From: an uncultured Pelagibacteraceae bacterium | Lineage (GTDB): Bacteria > Pseudomonadota > Alphaproteobacteria > Pelagibacterales > Pelagibacteraceae | Direction: 5' to 3' | Assembly: GCA_902622245.1 (NCBI GenBank) | Contig: CACNPC010000005.1 | Coordinates: forward strand, 47,672-111,671 | DNA length: 64,000 nucleotides | In this document: positions 1 to 10,552 of the stretch, one piece after another | How the letters are laid out: each line of letters opens with the position of its first letter | How positions within the stretch are numbered: the first letter of the stretch is position 1 | Program-made: the position numbers and the translations under genes | The notes under the pieces: model-generated | The model's database searches: none | What the model saw: the letters and a program-made list of their open reading frames with translations, nothing else | What the model was told of the DNA's origin: nothing

Positions 1-1
1 T

Positions 2-409
2 GCGGTAGGGGTAGTTGCATACAGTGGTTATACTACCAGTGCTAGACATAATATGTGTAAAGACAATCACAAAAAAATTGTTAAGACAATTGTTGAGAAA
101 AAAACTTTTTGTGAATTCAATGATACAATTAAACTAAGAACGTGGTACTCAGGTTTCAAAAAGGGCGCTGAATATGATTTTAATTGCTCAAATACTTTTT
201 CATCTTTAGCTCAAAATGTTGGTATTCATATGACTAATATTCTTAAAAATGCATATACTCCAAATAATCATTGGGGATATGATTGGATGGGTAATAGCTC
301 AACTCCTACAACAGAAGGTAGATCTTTTTATCACTCAATATCTTCTTCTCAGTTTAGAATTAGAACGCTTTGTGATAATAATGTTATCGAGACAATTATA
401 GATGAATAA
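2..409 (+). CDS. Hypothetical protein, 5' end truncated by window start
   Basis: The frame of ORF 53..409 stays open to the window edge (AVGVVAYSGYTTSARHN-M...), so the true start is probably outside the window. No family recognised. Confidence 0.55.
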   Translation, partial: AVGVVAYSGYTTSARHNMCKDNHKKIVKTIVEKKTFCEFNDTIKLRTWYSGFKKGAEYDFNCSNTFSSLAQNVGIHMTNILKNAYTPNNHWGYDWMGNSSTPTTEGRSFYHSISSSQFRIRTLCDNNVIETIIDE

Positions 410-463
410 ATAATTTTAATTATTATAAGAAAGAAATAATATAAATAGATACTCAAATAAATT

Positions 464-829
464 ATGAATTACGATAATAATAATATTTTTGCCAAAATAA
501 TAAGAGCAGAAATTCCTTGTAAAAAAATATACGAAGATGATTTTGTTTTGTCTTTTTATGATATTAATCCACAAAAAAAGATTCATGTTTTAGTAATACC
601 TAAAGGAAAGTATGTAGATTTGGATGATTTTAATACTAACGCCTCAAATGAAGAAATTATTGGTTTAATGAAAGGTATTACTACAGTTGCAAAGAAATTA
701 GGCATTTCTTCTATTGATGGGAAAGGTTATAGAGCTCTCGCTAATATAAGTGATTATGGCGGTCAAGAAGTACCGCATCTTCACTTCCATTTATTTGGTG
801 GTGAAAAAGTTGGAAAAATGGTTTCGTGA
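464..829 (+). CDS. HIT-family (histidine triad) nucleotide-binding protein
   Basis: N-terminal IFAKIIRAEIPCKKIYEDD, and HIT motif VPHLHFHLFGG. Confidence 0.9.
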   Translation: MNYDNNNIFAKIIRAEIPCKKIYEDDFVLSFYDINPQKKIHVLVIPKGKYVDLDDFNTNASNEEIIGLMKGITTVAKKLGISSIDGKGYRALANISDYGGQEVPHLHFHLFGGEKVGKMVS

Positions 830-1338
830 TCACTAAAGTAGATAGGAAATACTTAGAAATTAATTCAATTGATGAAATCAATTTATCAAAAAAACCTAAA
901 AGTAATTGCAAAGTAGAAAAAAAAAATCCACCAGATTTTCAAATCAATAAATTTTTTTATAAGCAAATTGGTAAAAGTTATCGTTGGATTGATAGATTAG
1001 TTTGGAATGATACTAAATGGACTAATTATACAAACAATTCAAATTTAGAGACATACATTCTTACAGAAAATGAAGATCTAATAGGCTTTTTTGAACTTTT
1101 ATTTCATCCAGAGACAAGAAAATGTGAAGTTGCCTATTTCGGTATTCTTGATCAATTTATTGGAAAAAAATATGGTGGTTATCTTTTATCAGAGGCTTTG
1201 AAACTAGGATTTAGAAAAAATACTAAGAAAGTTTGGTTACATACTTGTTCTTTAGATCATAAACATGCCTTAAAAAATTATCTAGGACGGGGGATGAAAA
1301 TATTTAAATCTGAAACTATTAATTTAGATATTAGTTAA
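826..1338 (+). CDS. GNAT-family N-acetyltransferase
   Basis: GTG start overlaps the upstream TGA. Contains YFGILDQFIGKKYGGYLLSEAL acetyl-CoA-binding-like segment and VWLHTCSLDHKHALKNYLGRGM. Confidence 0.75.
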   Translation: MITKVDRKYLEINSIDEINLSKKPKSNCKVEKKNPPDFQINKFFYKQIGKSYRWIDRLVWNDTKWTNYTNNSNLETYILTENEDLIGFFELLFHPETRKCEVAYFGILDQFIGKKYGGYLLSEALKLGFRKNTKKVWLHTCSLDHKHALKNYLGRGMKIFKSETINLDIS

Positions 1339-1885
1339 TATAATTTTGAACTCTAAATATTCTTTCATCGATCATTATATTAGTTTCTACATTAGATAAC
1401 TTGGTTTCAACTCTATTAAGATAAATGTCGGTTGTAGTCCAACCTTTAATTTCGTAACTAATTTTATCAAAAAAAATATTTAATAAATTATTGTTATGTA
1501 CAATTTCAAAAGAGAACGTTTCATCATTCTCTTTAATTGTTTCAACTTGATCTAGTTTGTCTAATAGAAATTTTTTATTTAAGATTAAATTAAGAGGAGT
1601 ATCTTTAAGTTGGTACCTTAAATAATTTGTAATTTTTTGACTATTTATCACGAGTGATCTTCCGTTAGAGACTAAAATTTTATTATAAATATCATCATAC
1701 TTACATAAAATTTTTTTTGGATAAGAAATTATACAATCACCTTTCTCAGTTTTTTTTCCAATTTTTTGTATAAATTTAAAAGACATATTATTTGTCTCTT
1801 TTAATTTATTTTTTATTTGCTCTGTTGATGATGCAAAAACATTTGATGAATAAAAAAATATTAAAAAGAAAATTATATATCTCAC
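1331..1885 (-). CDS. LolA-like outer membrane lipoprotein carrier protein
   Basis: Signal peptide, then NMSFKFIQKIGKKTEKGDCIISYPKKILCKY, typical of LolA. Sits directly downstream of ftsK. Confidence 0.75.
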   Translation of the reverse strand: MRYIIFFLIFFYSSNVFASSTEQIKNKLKETNNMSFKFIQKIGKKTEKGDCIISYPKKILCKYDDIYNKILVSNGRSLVINSQKITNYLRYQLKDTPLNLILNKKFLLDKLDQVETIKENDETFSFEIVHNNNLLNIFFDKISYEIKGWTTTDIYLNRVETKLSNVETNIMIDERIFRVQNYIN

Positions 1886-3963
1886 TATTTTAATACTTCT
1901 CTTTTACCAACATGATTTGCTTTACTTACTTCACCATTAGCTTCCATTTGATCAATAATTCTTGCGGCTCTATTGTATCCAATTTGTAATTTTCTTTGTA
2001 AAAATGAAGTAGATGCTTTTCTTTCTGATTTAATTATTTCTAATGCTTCGCTATACAATTCATCTATATCAGCATTATCCTTATTTTTTTCACCAATTTC
2101 TTTTTCGTCAGCAAAATTCAAAATTTCATCAACATAATCTGGCTCTGCTTGATTTCTCAGGAAGTTATTTACTTTATCAATCTCTATTTCAGATACATAA
2201 GGTGCATGTATTCTTGTAATTCTGTTTGCAGAAGACATATATAACATGTCCCCTTTGCCTAAAAGTTGTTCAGCTCCTTGCTCACCTAAAATTGTTCTGC
2301 TATCAATTTTAGAGGTTACTTGAAATGAAATACGGGTAGGAAAATTAGCTTTTATTGTTCCAGTTATTACGTCTACACTCGGCCTCTGCGTGGCCATTAT
2401 TATATGAATTCCAGCCGCTCTAGCCATTTGCGATAATTTTTGAATATAGTTTTCAATTTCTTTTCCAGCTACCAACATTAGATCTGACATTTCATCAACT
2501 ATTACAACAATATAAGGCATCTTAACTTTATGCTTCTCGTTATATCCATCAATGTTCCTTACACCTACTTTTGTCATTAATCTGTATCTACTTTCCATTT
2601 CTTTAACTACCCAACCTAAAACAGACGCTGCCTTTTTTGCTTCAGTAATAACAGGACATAATAAATGTGGTATCCCTTCATAGGTCGAAAGTTCAAGCAT
2701 TTTAGGATCGATCAAAATAAATTTACAGACGTCTGGTGTATGTTTGTAAATGAGTGATAGAATAATTGTATTAATACATACTGATTTCCCTGAACCTGTA
2801 GTTCCTGCTATTAATAAATGAGGCATTGAACTTAAATCACTAGTTATTGGTTCACCAGATATACTTTTACCAAGAGCAATAGGTAATTTAATTTCTCTTT
2901 TTTTAAAACTCTTATCTGAAATTATTTCTCTTAAAAAAACATTTTCTCTGGATATCTTTGGTAGTTCAATACCAACAGTATTACTCCCAGGTATTGTAGC
3001 TATTCTCGCAGACTCTGAACTTGTATTTCTAGCAATATCTTCTGCTAAATTTATTATTTTGGAAACTTTAACCCCAGCCGCAGGCTCAAATTCATTGAGA
3101 GAAACAACGGGTCCATGACTTATTTTTTTTATTTTTCCTTCAACACCAAAATCAAGAAGTATTTTTTCTAAACCTTCTGCGTCTATTTTAATATCATCTT
3201 TTTTATTAGAGCCTTTCTCTGGTTTTTTTAAAAAATCAATTAAAGGTAATTTAATTTTTACATCACTTAAAATTGATTTGTTATTAGAAAACAAATTTTC
3301 TTGTACAGGAGGTTCCTTAGATCTTTCAATTATAGTATTTTCTTTAAAAGTATTTTCTTGAGAAATTAAATTTTCTTTTTTTGATGAAAACAGTTTTTTT
3401 ATCATAGTGAAAGAACTTAAAATATGAGAAATTTTGAAATTACTGCTTAGCAAAAAAAATAATAAAATAAAAAATATTAATAAGTAGTAACTCACTGTTT
3501 GATTAATTTTCAAAAAATCTGCAATCACAGTTTCTGACATTAAATCGCCAACAAAACCGTTGTTCCCATTTATTATTAACCAATAGGTTTCCTTATGAAA
3601 AATACTAAAGAAAAAAGTTGCGACAATAATATAAAGAATTATGAAAAAAATATTTTCTATAATAATAATAAATCTTTTGTTAATTGTTATTGATATTCCT
3701 GTAAATAGAAGAGAAAAAGGAATTAAAAGTGATATTATACCAATTGATTGAAAAAATATATCAGCGATAAAACTTCCCCTAAATCCAAGTAAATTTCTTA
3801 TCTCCTGATTTTCTGGAAATATAAAATTTGGATCTTCTGGCGAATAGCTAATTAAAGATATAAAAAGTAATATAGAGGCAACCACCAGAAAAATACCAAT
3901 GAATTCGGCCAATCTCCTTATGATAAAATCGTTTATTTTATTGATATAATTTTTAAATATCAT
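1885..3963 (-). CDS. ftsK: DNA translocase FtsK/SpoIIIE
   Basis: N-terminal TM segments, Walker A GTTGSGKSV, DPKMLELSTYEGIPHLLCPV, C-terminal gamma/winged-helix domain. Confidence 0.95.
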   Translation of the reverse strand: MIFKNYINKINDFIIRRLAEFIGIFLVVASILLFISLISYSPEDPNFIFPENQEIRNLLGFRGSFIADIFFQSIGIISLLIPFSLLFTGISITINKRFIIIIENIFFIILYIIVATFFFSIFHKETYWLIINGNNGFVGDLMSETVIADFLKINQTVSYYLLIFFILLFFLLSSNFKISHILSSFTMIKKLFSSKKENLISQENTFKENTIIERSKEPPVQENLFSNNKSILSDVKIKLPLIDFLKKPEKGSNKKDDIKIDAEGLEKILLDFGVEGKIKKISHGPVVSLNEFEPAAGVKVSKIINLAEDIARNTSSESARIATIPGSNTVGIELPKISRENVFLREIISDKSFKKREIKLPIALGKSISGEPITSDLSSMPHLLIAGTTGSGKSVCINTIILSLIYKHTPDVCKFILIDPKMLELSTYEGIPHLLCPVITEAKKAASVLGWVVKEMESRYRLMTKVGVRNIDGYNEKHKVKMPYIVVIVDEMSDLMLVAGKEIENYIQKLSQMARAAGIHIIMATQRPSVDVITGTIKANFPTRISFQVTSKIDSRTILGEQGAEQLLGKGDMLYMSSANRITRIHAPYVSEIEIDKVNNFLRNQAEPDYVDEILNFADEKEIGEKNKDNADIDELYSEALEIIKSERKASTSFLQRKLQIGYNRAARIIDQMEANGEVSKANHVGKREVLK

Positions 3964-4024
3964 GAATCAAAACTGCTTTTGTCACTTTGTATCATTTAAT
4001 TTTTATTGTTAAAATTATTTTGTT

Positions 4025-5107
4025 ATGAAAATTTGTCTTATAGGCCAAAATTTAACAAATTTGATTCTCGCTAGCGTTTTTGAGGAAAAAAAACTTAATG
4101 TTGACATATATTTAAATAAAAAGTTTCAAAGCATAAAAACAAATAGAACAATAGCTTTATCAAGTGAAAATTTTGATTATTTAAAATTTTTTACAAAATC
4201 AAGCATTATACCTTGGAAAAGTAAAGAAATTAAAATTTTCGCAGAAGGTTCACAATCTAAAGAGATAATTAATTTTATTAAAAAAAATAAAGAGGTTTTT
4301 AACTTAGTATCTTATTCGAAATTAAATGAAATTTTTTTAAAAAAAATTGAAAAATCAAAATTTATAAAATTATATCATTTAGATACGTCTAGTTCACTTA
4401 TTCTAAATAAAATTAGAAAATATGATTTAGTTATTAATAGTGAAAATAAAAATTTTATTTCAAATAAATTTTTTACAAATAAAATAAAAAAAAATTACAG
4501 AAGCAGAGCGTACACATTTATAATAAATCATAGTCGTAAAGATAATGATATTGCTATTCAAGTTTTTACAAAATTTGGACCCTTAGCTTTTCTGCCATTA
4601 TCTAATACTAAAACTTCAATAGTTTTTTCTTATAAGGGTATGAAAATAGATGATGAGAAAATCGTCAATATATTTAAAAAATATAATTCTTTCTATTCAT
4701 TTGCTAAAATAAATAAAATTGAAAATTTTAGTCTTAGTTTTGAAATGCTTAGAAATTATACTTATAATAATATCCTCGCATTTGGCGATTTAATACATCG
4801 CATTCATCCCCTTGCAGGACAAGGATTTAACATGACAATTAGAGATATTAAAATAATCTCAAGACTAGTAAATGATAGGATATCCCTTGGTCTTCCAATA
4901 GATATCTCTGTTGCTGAAGACTTCCAAAATTCTACAAAACACCTTAATTATCTTTATGGAAAAGCCATCGATGGTATATATGAATTTTTTAGATTAGATA
5001 GCAATATTAATAATTCAATTTCAAAACCAGTTTTTAGTATTCTGAATAAAAATTCTATTTTTAAAAAGTATTCTAATATTTTATCGGATAAAGGATTTAA
5101 TTTATAA
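4025..5107 (+). CDS. UbiH/UbiF/VisC-type FAD-dependent hydroxylase
   Basis: C-terminal FAD motif AFGDLIHRIHPLAGQGFNMTIRDI. N-terminus is divergent. Confidence 0.75.
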   Translation: MKICLIGQNLTNLILASVFEEKKLNVDIYLNKKFQSIKTNRTIALSSENFDYLKFFTKSSIIPWKSKEIKIFAEGSQSKEIINFIKKNKEVFNLVSYSKLNEIFLKKIEKSKFIKLYHLDTSSSLILNKIRKYDLVINSENKNFISNKFFTNKIKKNYRSRAYTFIINHSRKDNDIAIQVFTKFGPLAFLPLSNTKTSIVFSYKGMKIDDEKIVNIFKKYNSFYSFAKINKIENFSLSFEMLRNYTYNNILAFGDLIHRIHPLAGQGFNMTIRDIKIISRLVNDRISLGLPIDISVAEDFQNSTKHLNYLYGKAIDGIYEFFRLDSNINNSISKPVFSILNKNSIFKKYSNILSDKGFNL

Positions 5108-5108
5108 A

Positions 5109-5750
5109 TTACTGAAGAGTAGTATTTTCGAATTCGTCTTTAATATAATTATTTAGAATTTGTTCCATTTTTTCTTTTCTTACATTTATATCAAGACTTT
5201 CTAATAATATTTGTTTTTCTTCTAATGAAAAGGGTGATGCCATTGATAGATCATTAAGAGTTTGGCTAAGATCCTTCTTTTCTAAGTCTTTTAAGTTCAC
5301 AATATACCCTTGCTTTTTGAAAAATGTTCTCATGTTCTTCATAATTAAGCTTAAGTCTGAAAAGTTAACTTCGTTACTTTTTTGAATTATATCTTTTGAA
5401 AAATTATCATATTGAACATTGCATTCGCGGTACATTTTGTCGGTTTTTAATTCTGAGTCAATTTTGTATCTACAAATCCCGTTTAAAATAATAAGTATTC
5501 TACCGTCTTCTGTTTCATTGAAACTTGTGATTTTTCCAATACATCCTATTTCGTATAAATCAGGTTTTTTCAAAGACCCTGTTTTTTTTGGCTGTATCAT
5601 TCCAATCATTCTATGCTTTTTCATACTATCATTTACCATTTGTAAATATCGCGGCTCAAAAATGTTCAGTGGAACAGTTGTGCCAGGAAACATTATAAAA
5701 TTTGATAAAGGGAAAATTGGTATTGTTTTTGGTAATTCTTCGAGCTTCAT
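5109..5750 (-). CDS. LON peptidase N-terminal (substrate-binding) domain protein
   Basis: IPIFPLSNFIMFPGTTVPLNIFEPRYLQMV; no protease domain present. Confidence 0.85.
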   Translation of the reverse strand: MKLEELPKTIPIFPLSNFIMFPGTTVPLNIFEPRYLQMVNDSMKKHRMIGMIQPKKTGSLKKPDLYEIGCIGKITSFNETEDGRILIILNGICRYKIDSELKTDKMYRECNVQYDNFSKDIIQKSNEVNFSDLSLIMKNMRTFFKKQGYIVNLKDLEKKDLSQTLNDLSMASPFSLEEKQILLESLDINVRKEKMEQILNNYIKDEFENTTLQ

Positions 5751-5872
5751 AACTTAATTATAATAATTCTTTTCAAGGTTACAACTATACATAAATGATT
5801 CGTAGTCGCATTTAACTATTTAATCACTTGCTAAATTCAAAAAAAGCTTTTAGTTTTGTTCTGTAAGAATAA

Positions 5873-5947
5873 GCGGGCATAGCTCAGTGGTAGAGCGTCT
5901 CGTTGCCAACGAGAAGGTCGTGGGTTCAAGTCCCATTGCCCGCTCCA
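5873..5947 (+). tRNA. tRNA-Gly (anticodon GCC, 5905-5907), CCA encoded
   Basis: GCGGGCA/TGCCCGC acceptor stem, GTTCAAGTCC T-arm, anticodon loop TTGCCAA, encoded CCA. Confidence 0.97.
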
Positions 5948-5963
5948 TTAAAGGAATTATATT

Positions 5964-6302
5964 ATGAGTGATTTAGCAAGTAAAAAATGTGTCCCGTGCG
6001 AAGGCAACATCCCGCCATTTAACACAGAAGAAATTCATAAATATTTAAAGCAAGTTGATGGATGGGAAGTTATAGAGGATAAAATCGATGGATTTCATTT
6101 AATAAAAAATTTTAAATTTGATGATTTCTTACAAAGTCAAGAATTTGTGAATAAAGTTGGAGAAATTGCTGAAAAAGAGGGACATCACCCTGATCTGTGG
6201 TTTGGATGGGGCTATGCAAGAATTAAAATATTTACTCACGCAATTAAAGGTCTTGCTGAGAGTGATTTTATTTTAGCTGCTAAAATAGATAAGATAAATT
6301 GA
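5964..6302 (+). CDS. phhB: 4a-hydroxytetrahydrobiopterin (pterin-4a-carbinolamine) dehydratase
   Basis: LKQVDGWEV...FVNKVGEIAEKEGHHPDLWFGWGYARIKIFTHAIKGL. Confidence 0.88.
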   Translation: MSDLASKKCVPCEGNIPPFNTEEIHKYLKQVDGWEVIEDKIDGFHLIKNFKFDDFLQSQEFVNKVGEIAEKEGHHPDLWFGWGYARIKIFTHAIKGLAESDFILAAKIDKIN

Positions 6303-7862
6303 TTAGTGATTAAAGTGTCTTGTTTTGGAAAATACCAAAATAGTATTTGTTTGGTTTGCAAATTTAATAATTTCTTTATCATTTTTTGAACCCGATGGTT
6401 GAATAACTGCTGAAATTCCTGATTGTACCAACTTTTCTATACCATCCACAAACGGGAAAAAAGCATCAGATGCTGCTAAGATTTCATCACTATCGCTTAT
6501 TTTCTGGAACTTTTTCATTTTATCAATTGCTATTTTGCAACTATCTAACCTACTTGGTTGACCAGACCCTATGCCTATTGTCTTGTAATCTTTTGTAATG
6601 ACTATCGCATTCGATTTTACACTTCTGCATATATTAAATGCAAAAATAAGTTTGTTTAAAGTTTTATTCGTAGGTTTTAATTTTGATACAATTTTAAAAT
6701 CATTCCTAGAAAAGCTTTGACTATCTGGATTTTGAACTAAAATAGAATTAAATTTATTTATAAAATTAAATTTAAAATTTTTTTCTACTTTACTAGAATC
6801 AATAAGCCTTAGTTTTTTTTTCTTTTTTAAAAGTTTGACTGATTTTTTATCAAATCCATTTGCAATTATTACCTCAAAAAATATTTTATTAATCTCTTTA
6901 GCTAAACTAATATTTAATTTAAAGTTACAAGATACAATACCACCATAGGCGCTAATTGGGTCACTTTCTAAAGCCTCTTTAAAAGATTTGATTTTGTTTG
7001 GATCAATGGAAACACCACATGGATTAGCATGCTTAATTATTGCTACACCTCTATTACTTGGTAAAGTTTTGGATATACTTAGGGCCGAATAAAGATCGTT
7101 ATAATTGTTGTAACTTAATTGTTTACCACTGATTTGAATAATTTCCTGTTTGTTATTTTGCGAATATATTGCTGCTTTTTGATGAGGATTTTCCCCATAC
7201 CTTGTCTCCTCAATTAATTTTCCAGAAAAAATTTTCTTAATTGGGAAAATGTTTTTAGACTTTTGATTGAAATAATTAAAAATTTTTGATTCATAATATG
7301 CAGTCTCCATAAATGCTTCCTCTGCCAATTTTTCTCTAAATTTTAAATTCGTAGATCCTCTATTTCTATCTAATTCAATAGTTAAATCTTCATACTGTTT
7401 TGTGTTACTTAGGACAACTACATCATTATAATTCTTTGCAGCTGATCTAACCATTGTTGGTCCTCCAATATCTATATTTTCAATTATATTTTTGTGGCCA
7501 TAATTACTTAATAAAACTTTTTCAAACGGATAAAAATTTACAATAATTAAATCTATATTTTCATAATTGTTAATTTTCATTTCTTTTTGATGTTTTTTAT
7601 TCTGCCTAACATTTAAAATTCCAGAATGAATTTTTGGATGTAAGGTTTTAACTCTTCCATCTAGCAGCTCTTTTGAATTTGTAAATTTAGATACTTCTAA
7701 GCATTTAAAACCCATACTTTTAATTTTTTCATATGTGCCACCTGAGCTTATTATTTTGATTTTATATTTTTTTAGTAAATTTAATAATGGCCTCAAACTA
7801 GATTTATCTGATAATGAAATTAAAGCAGTCTTGATTTTTATTGTATTTTTTCGAATACCCAT
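6303..7862 (-). CDS. purH: Bifunctional AICAR formyltransferase/IMP cyclohydrolase
   Basis: ALISLSDKSSL, SSGGTYEKI, GRVKTLHPKIHSGIL, RYGENPHQKAA, IKHANPCGVS. Confidence 0.97.
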   Translation of the reverse strand: MGIRKNTIKIKTALISLSDKSSLRPLLNLLKKYKIKIISSGGTYEKIKSMGFKCLEVSKFTNSKELLDGRVKTLHPKIHSGILNVRQNKKHQKEMKINNYENIDLIIVNFYPFEKVLLSNYGHKNIIENIDIGGPTMVRSAAKNYNDVVVLSNTKQYEDLTIELDRNRGSTNLKFREKLAEEAFMETAYYESKIFNYFNQKSKNIFPIKKIFSGKLIEETRYGENPHQKAAIYSQNNKQEIIQISGKQLSYNNYNDLYSALSISKTLPSNRGVAIIKHANPCGVSIDPNKIKSFKEALESDPISAYGGIVSCNFKLNISLAKEINKIFFEVIIANGFDKKSVKLLKKKKKLRLIDSSKVEKNFKFNFINKFNSILVQNPDSQSFSRNDFKIVSKLKPTNKTLNKLIFAFNICRSVKSNAIVITKDYKTIGIGSGQPSRLDSCKIAIDKMKKFQKISDSDEILAASDAFFPFVDGIEKLVQSGISAVIQPSGSKNDKEIIKFANQTNTILVFSKTRHFNH

Positions 7863-9463
7863 TTAATTTCCTGAGTTATATCCTTTATTTTGCCTGATAA
7901 ACATATATTTTGATTTTCACTAGTTAAATTTTTATTACCGAAATATATACCCGATTCAATATTTATAATCTCGCAGTTAGTTGAAAATTTCCATCCAGAA
8001 TTCTCAATTTCAATTAGTATAGTTTTGTTATCTAGTGTTTTTGTTAATTTAACACCTGGTTCCATATGAAATCTGATATCATATTTTTTTGGTTCCAACT
8101 TGTTTTTTGAAATTATTCTATCGGTTCCTATCAATTTATTTTTTTCAACGAAATACTCTAAAGACCTTTCATATAAAATTCCGAATTTTTTTAAAAATCC
8201 ATTATGAGATGCTTTGATTAACCAATAGTTTTTTTCATTAACAATATTTTTATCACTTATTTTCAAACCATTTTCTAATGTTTTATAGTTTCCATTGTTT
8301 CTAAATGAACAACTTGAATGATTATCAATTATAAGCGTCGAATGAGAAGCAGTAGATTTTGAAATTAGATTTAATTTATTTTTATAATCCTGAAAGTAGC
8401 CAGAATTCGAAATAAGTTTTTTATCTTTATAGAAGAATTCAAATGAAAGAGCTCCACTTTGATAGTTATAAGAAAATGTTTTTAGGGGTGAATTTCCAAC
8501 ATCCATTGCAAGAATGCAATTTTTGTTTTTCAAAATAGCATATCCTCCTACCTCATTATTTGAATTTTTGAACTTATATTTATGAAGTGAAAGATATTTA
8601 TTAAATTCCTTTAAATCATTTTGATGATTACCATTGAATAGTAAACTTTGTTCGATTTCAGAAAAAGCAGAATAAGATTTTCCTAGATAGAAAATTATTT
8701 CATCAAGGTACTCAGGTATATCATTAAAAGACTCCTTTAATATTTCTCTAACAAGAACAAAATATTTTAAATAAAAATTTAATTGTCTAATACTTCTTGT
8801 TTTTGGAAAATATTCATCGTCAAAAGAATTAATAATAATTTTTCTTAATAATTCTAATCCATAATTTAAAAATTTTTCATTTTCGTATGATAATCCTGTT
8901 ATTATTATTGCAGTACATCCTAATAATTTATCATTAACAGATTGAGATTTGCTTATTTCATTTATTAAATGATTAATTTGTTTGTTTACAGAAAAATTAA
9001 ATTTATTCTTATATTTTGTGTCACTTTCATCGTAAGATAATTTAGAGTTTGCGATCCAAGATATTATTCTCTTTGATAAAATATCAATTTGCCATGTTAA
9101 TGAATTGTAATCTCGATTTTTTTCAATCCATTTAATTATTATTGATTGTGTAATATTTGGTGAAGATTTTAAATCGATACTAAACAACCAATAAAAATTA
9201 TTAAGTTTATATAAGTTATGCCCACTTAATAATTTATTTTCCCAAATATTATCTTTATCTAATTCCTCAATTTTAATTTTTTTTTTATCATATTTAACTA
9301 AGCAACTCAGAATGCTTAGACTTGGTCTATATGTAATATTATTTATTTCAATTTTCGAAATTTTATTATTATAAAAATTTGATTTTAAGTATAATTTTCT
9401 TATTTGATTTTTGGATGTGTTGAAAAATTCATTTATAAAAGATAAAGAATTTTTTAAATACAT
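7838..9463 (-). CDS. Heparinase II/III family protein
   Basis: Long protein with central SAFSEIEQSLLFNGNHQND and C-terminal beta-domain (STASHSTLIIDNHSSC); resembles alphaproteobacterial heparinase II/III proteins next to purH/rpe. Confidence 0.7.
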   Translation of the reverse strand: MYLKNSLSFINEFFNTSKNQIRKLYLKSNFYNNKISKIEINNITYRPSLSILSCLVKYDKKKIKIEELDKDNIWENKLLSGHNLYKLNNFYWLFSIDLKSSPNITQSIIIKWIEKNRDYNSLTWQIDILSKRIISWIANSKLSYDESDTKYKNKFNFSVNKQINHLINEISKSQSVNDKLLGCTAIIITGLSYENEKFLNYGLELLRKIIINSFDDEYFPKTRSIRQLNFYLKYFVLVREILKESFNDIPEYLDEIIFYLGKSYSAFSEIEQSLLFNGNHQNDLKEFNKYLSLHKYKFKNSNNEVGGYAILKNKNCILAMDVGNSPLKTFSYNYQSGALSFEFFYKDKKLISNSGYFQDYKNKLNLISKSTASHSTLIIDNHSSCSFRNNGNYKTLENGLKISDKNIVNEKNYWLIKASHNGFLKKFGILYERSLEYFVEKNKLIGTDRIISKNKLEPKKYDIRFHMEPGVKLTKTLDNKTILIEIENSGWKFSTNCEIINIESGIYFGNKNLTSENQNICLSGKIKDITQEIKWVFEKIQ

Positions 9464-9464
9464 C

Positions 9465-10124
9465 TTACATTGATCTTAGCGTTTCTATATTTTTTTTAAT
9501 ATTGCCATTATTTTCATTAAATATAGTTGTTCCTGAAACCAATATATTTGCTCCTGCTGATATAACTTCTTTTGAATTAGAAAAGTTAATTCCACCATCA
9601 ACTTCAATATCAAAGTTTAATTTATTATCTTTTTTTATTTTATGAAGCTTTTTAATTTTTTCAATTACCTCTGGCATAAATTTTTGGCCACCAAATCCTG
9701 GATATACACTCATTATTAAGACTAAATCAATATCCTTTAAAATTTCTTCTATGATATTTATTTCCGTATTTGGATTTAAAGATATTCCTACTTTTTTCTT
9801 TAATTGCTTTATAAGTTGAATTGACTCAATTAAATTATTAGTTGCTTCAGGATGAATTGTTATTATATCAGATCCCGCTTCAGCAAAATTTTTAATATAT
9901 TTATGAACCGGCGAGATCATCAAATGTACATCAAAGGGTAATTTTGTATAATTTCTTAAAGCTTTTATCACTGGGGGACCTATTGTGATGTTTGGAACAA
10001 AATGTCCATCCATTACATCAACATGTATCAAATCTGCACCACCGTCCTCTAGACGTTTAATCTCATTACCTAACTGACTAAAATCTGCTGAGAGTATTGA
10101 AGGTGAAATTTGTATATTTTTCAT
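9465..10124 (-). CDS. rpe: Ribulose-phosphate 3-epimerase
   Basis: ISPSILSADFSQLG, HVDVMDGHFVPNITIGPPVI, MSVYPGFGGQKFMP. Confidence 0.97.
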   Translation of the reverse strand: MKNIQISPSILSADFSQLGNEIKRLEDGGADLIHVDVMDGHFVPNITIGPPVIKALRNYTKLPFDVHLMISPVHKYIKNFAEAGSDIITIHPEATNNLIESIQLIKQLKKKVGISLNPNTEINIIEEILKDIDLVLIMSVYPGFGGQKFMPEVIEKIKKLHKIKKDNKLNFDIEVDGGINFSNSKEVISAGANILVSGTTIFNENNGNIKKNIETLRSM

Positions 10125-10171
10125 TAATAAATAAAAACTAGTACTATCAATTTTTAAATATATTTGAATTA

Positions 10172-10507
10172 TTATTTACCAAATACTTTATAAATTTCTG
10201 CAGCTATTTCACTTTCTAATGGAAACGATAACATTCCCATAACAGAATAACCCATTAAATAGGGCATTAAATAAAATCTAAACATATAAAAAAACCATGC
10301 AACATAAAGTGGGACTAACGGTCCTATAATGAAACTAGGAGTTATGAATTTAAAAATTTTAATAATTGGATTTGTGTATTTCACAAATACTTTCATAAAA
10401 AAGAATTCAGAATCTTCTTTTTGAAAAATATTCATTGCAGATCTTCCAATTAAAGTCCACATAATGATACCTAAAATGTAGTCTATTACTAAAATATATA
10501 AAGGCAT
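10172..10507 (-). CDS. Conserved membrane protein (YggT-like character)
   Basis: Several hydrophobic segments; MWTLIGRSAMNIF and NPIIKIFKFITPSFI. Confidence 0.6.
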   Translation of the reverse strand: MPLYILVIDYILGIIMWTLIGRSAMNIFQKEDSEFFFMKVFVKYTNPIIKIFKFITPSFIIGPLVPLYVAWFFYMFRFYLMPYLMGYSVMGMLSFPLESEIAAEIYKVFGK

Positions 10508-10514
10508 TTATCTG

Positions 10515-10540
10515 AAAAAATGGGGGCGGTATCCGCCCCC
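10515..10540 (-). terminator. Rho-independent terminator downstream of the SSS symporter
   Basis: On the minus strand: GGGGGCGG-ATA-CCGCCCCC followed by ATTTTTT. Confidence 0.9.
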
Positions 10541-10552
10541 AAAAAGTTTAAT

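Noticed and set aside
5419-5757. 112-aa plus-strand ORF opposite the LON-domain gene
   Set aside because: Fully antisense to a recognised protein; no motif.
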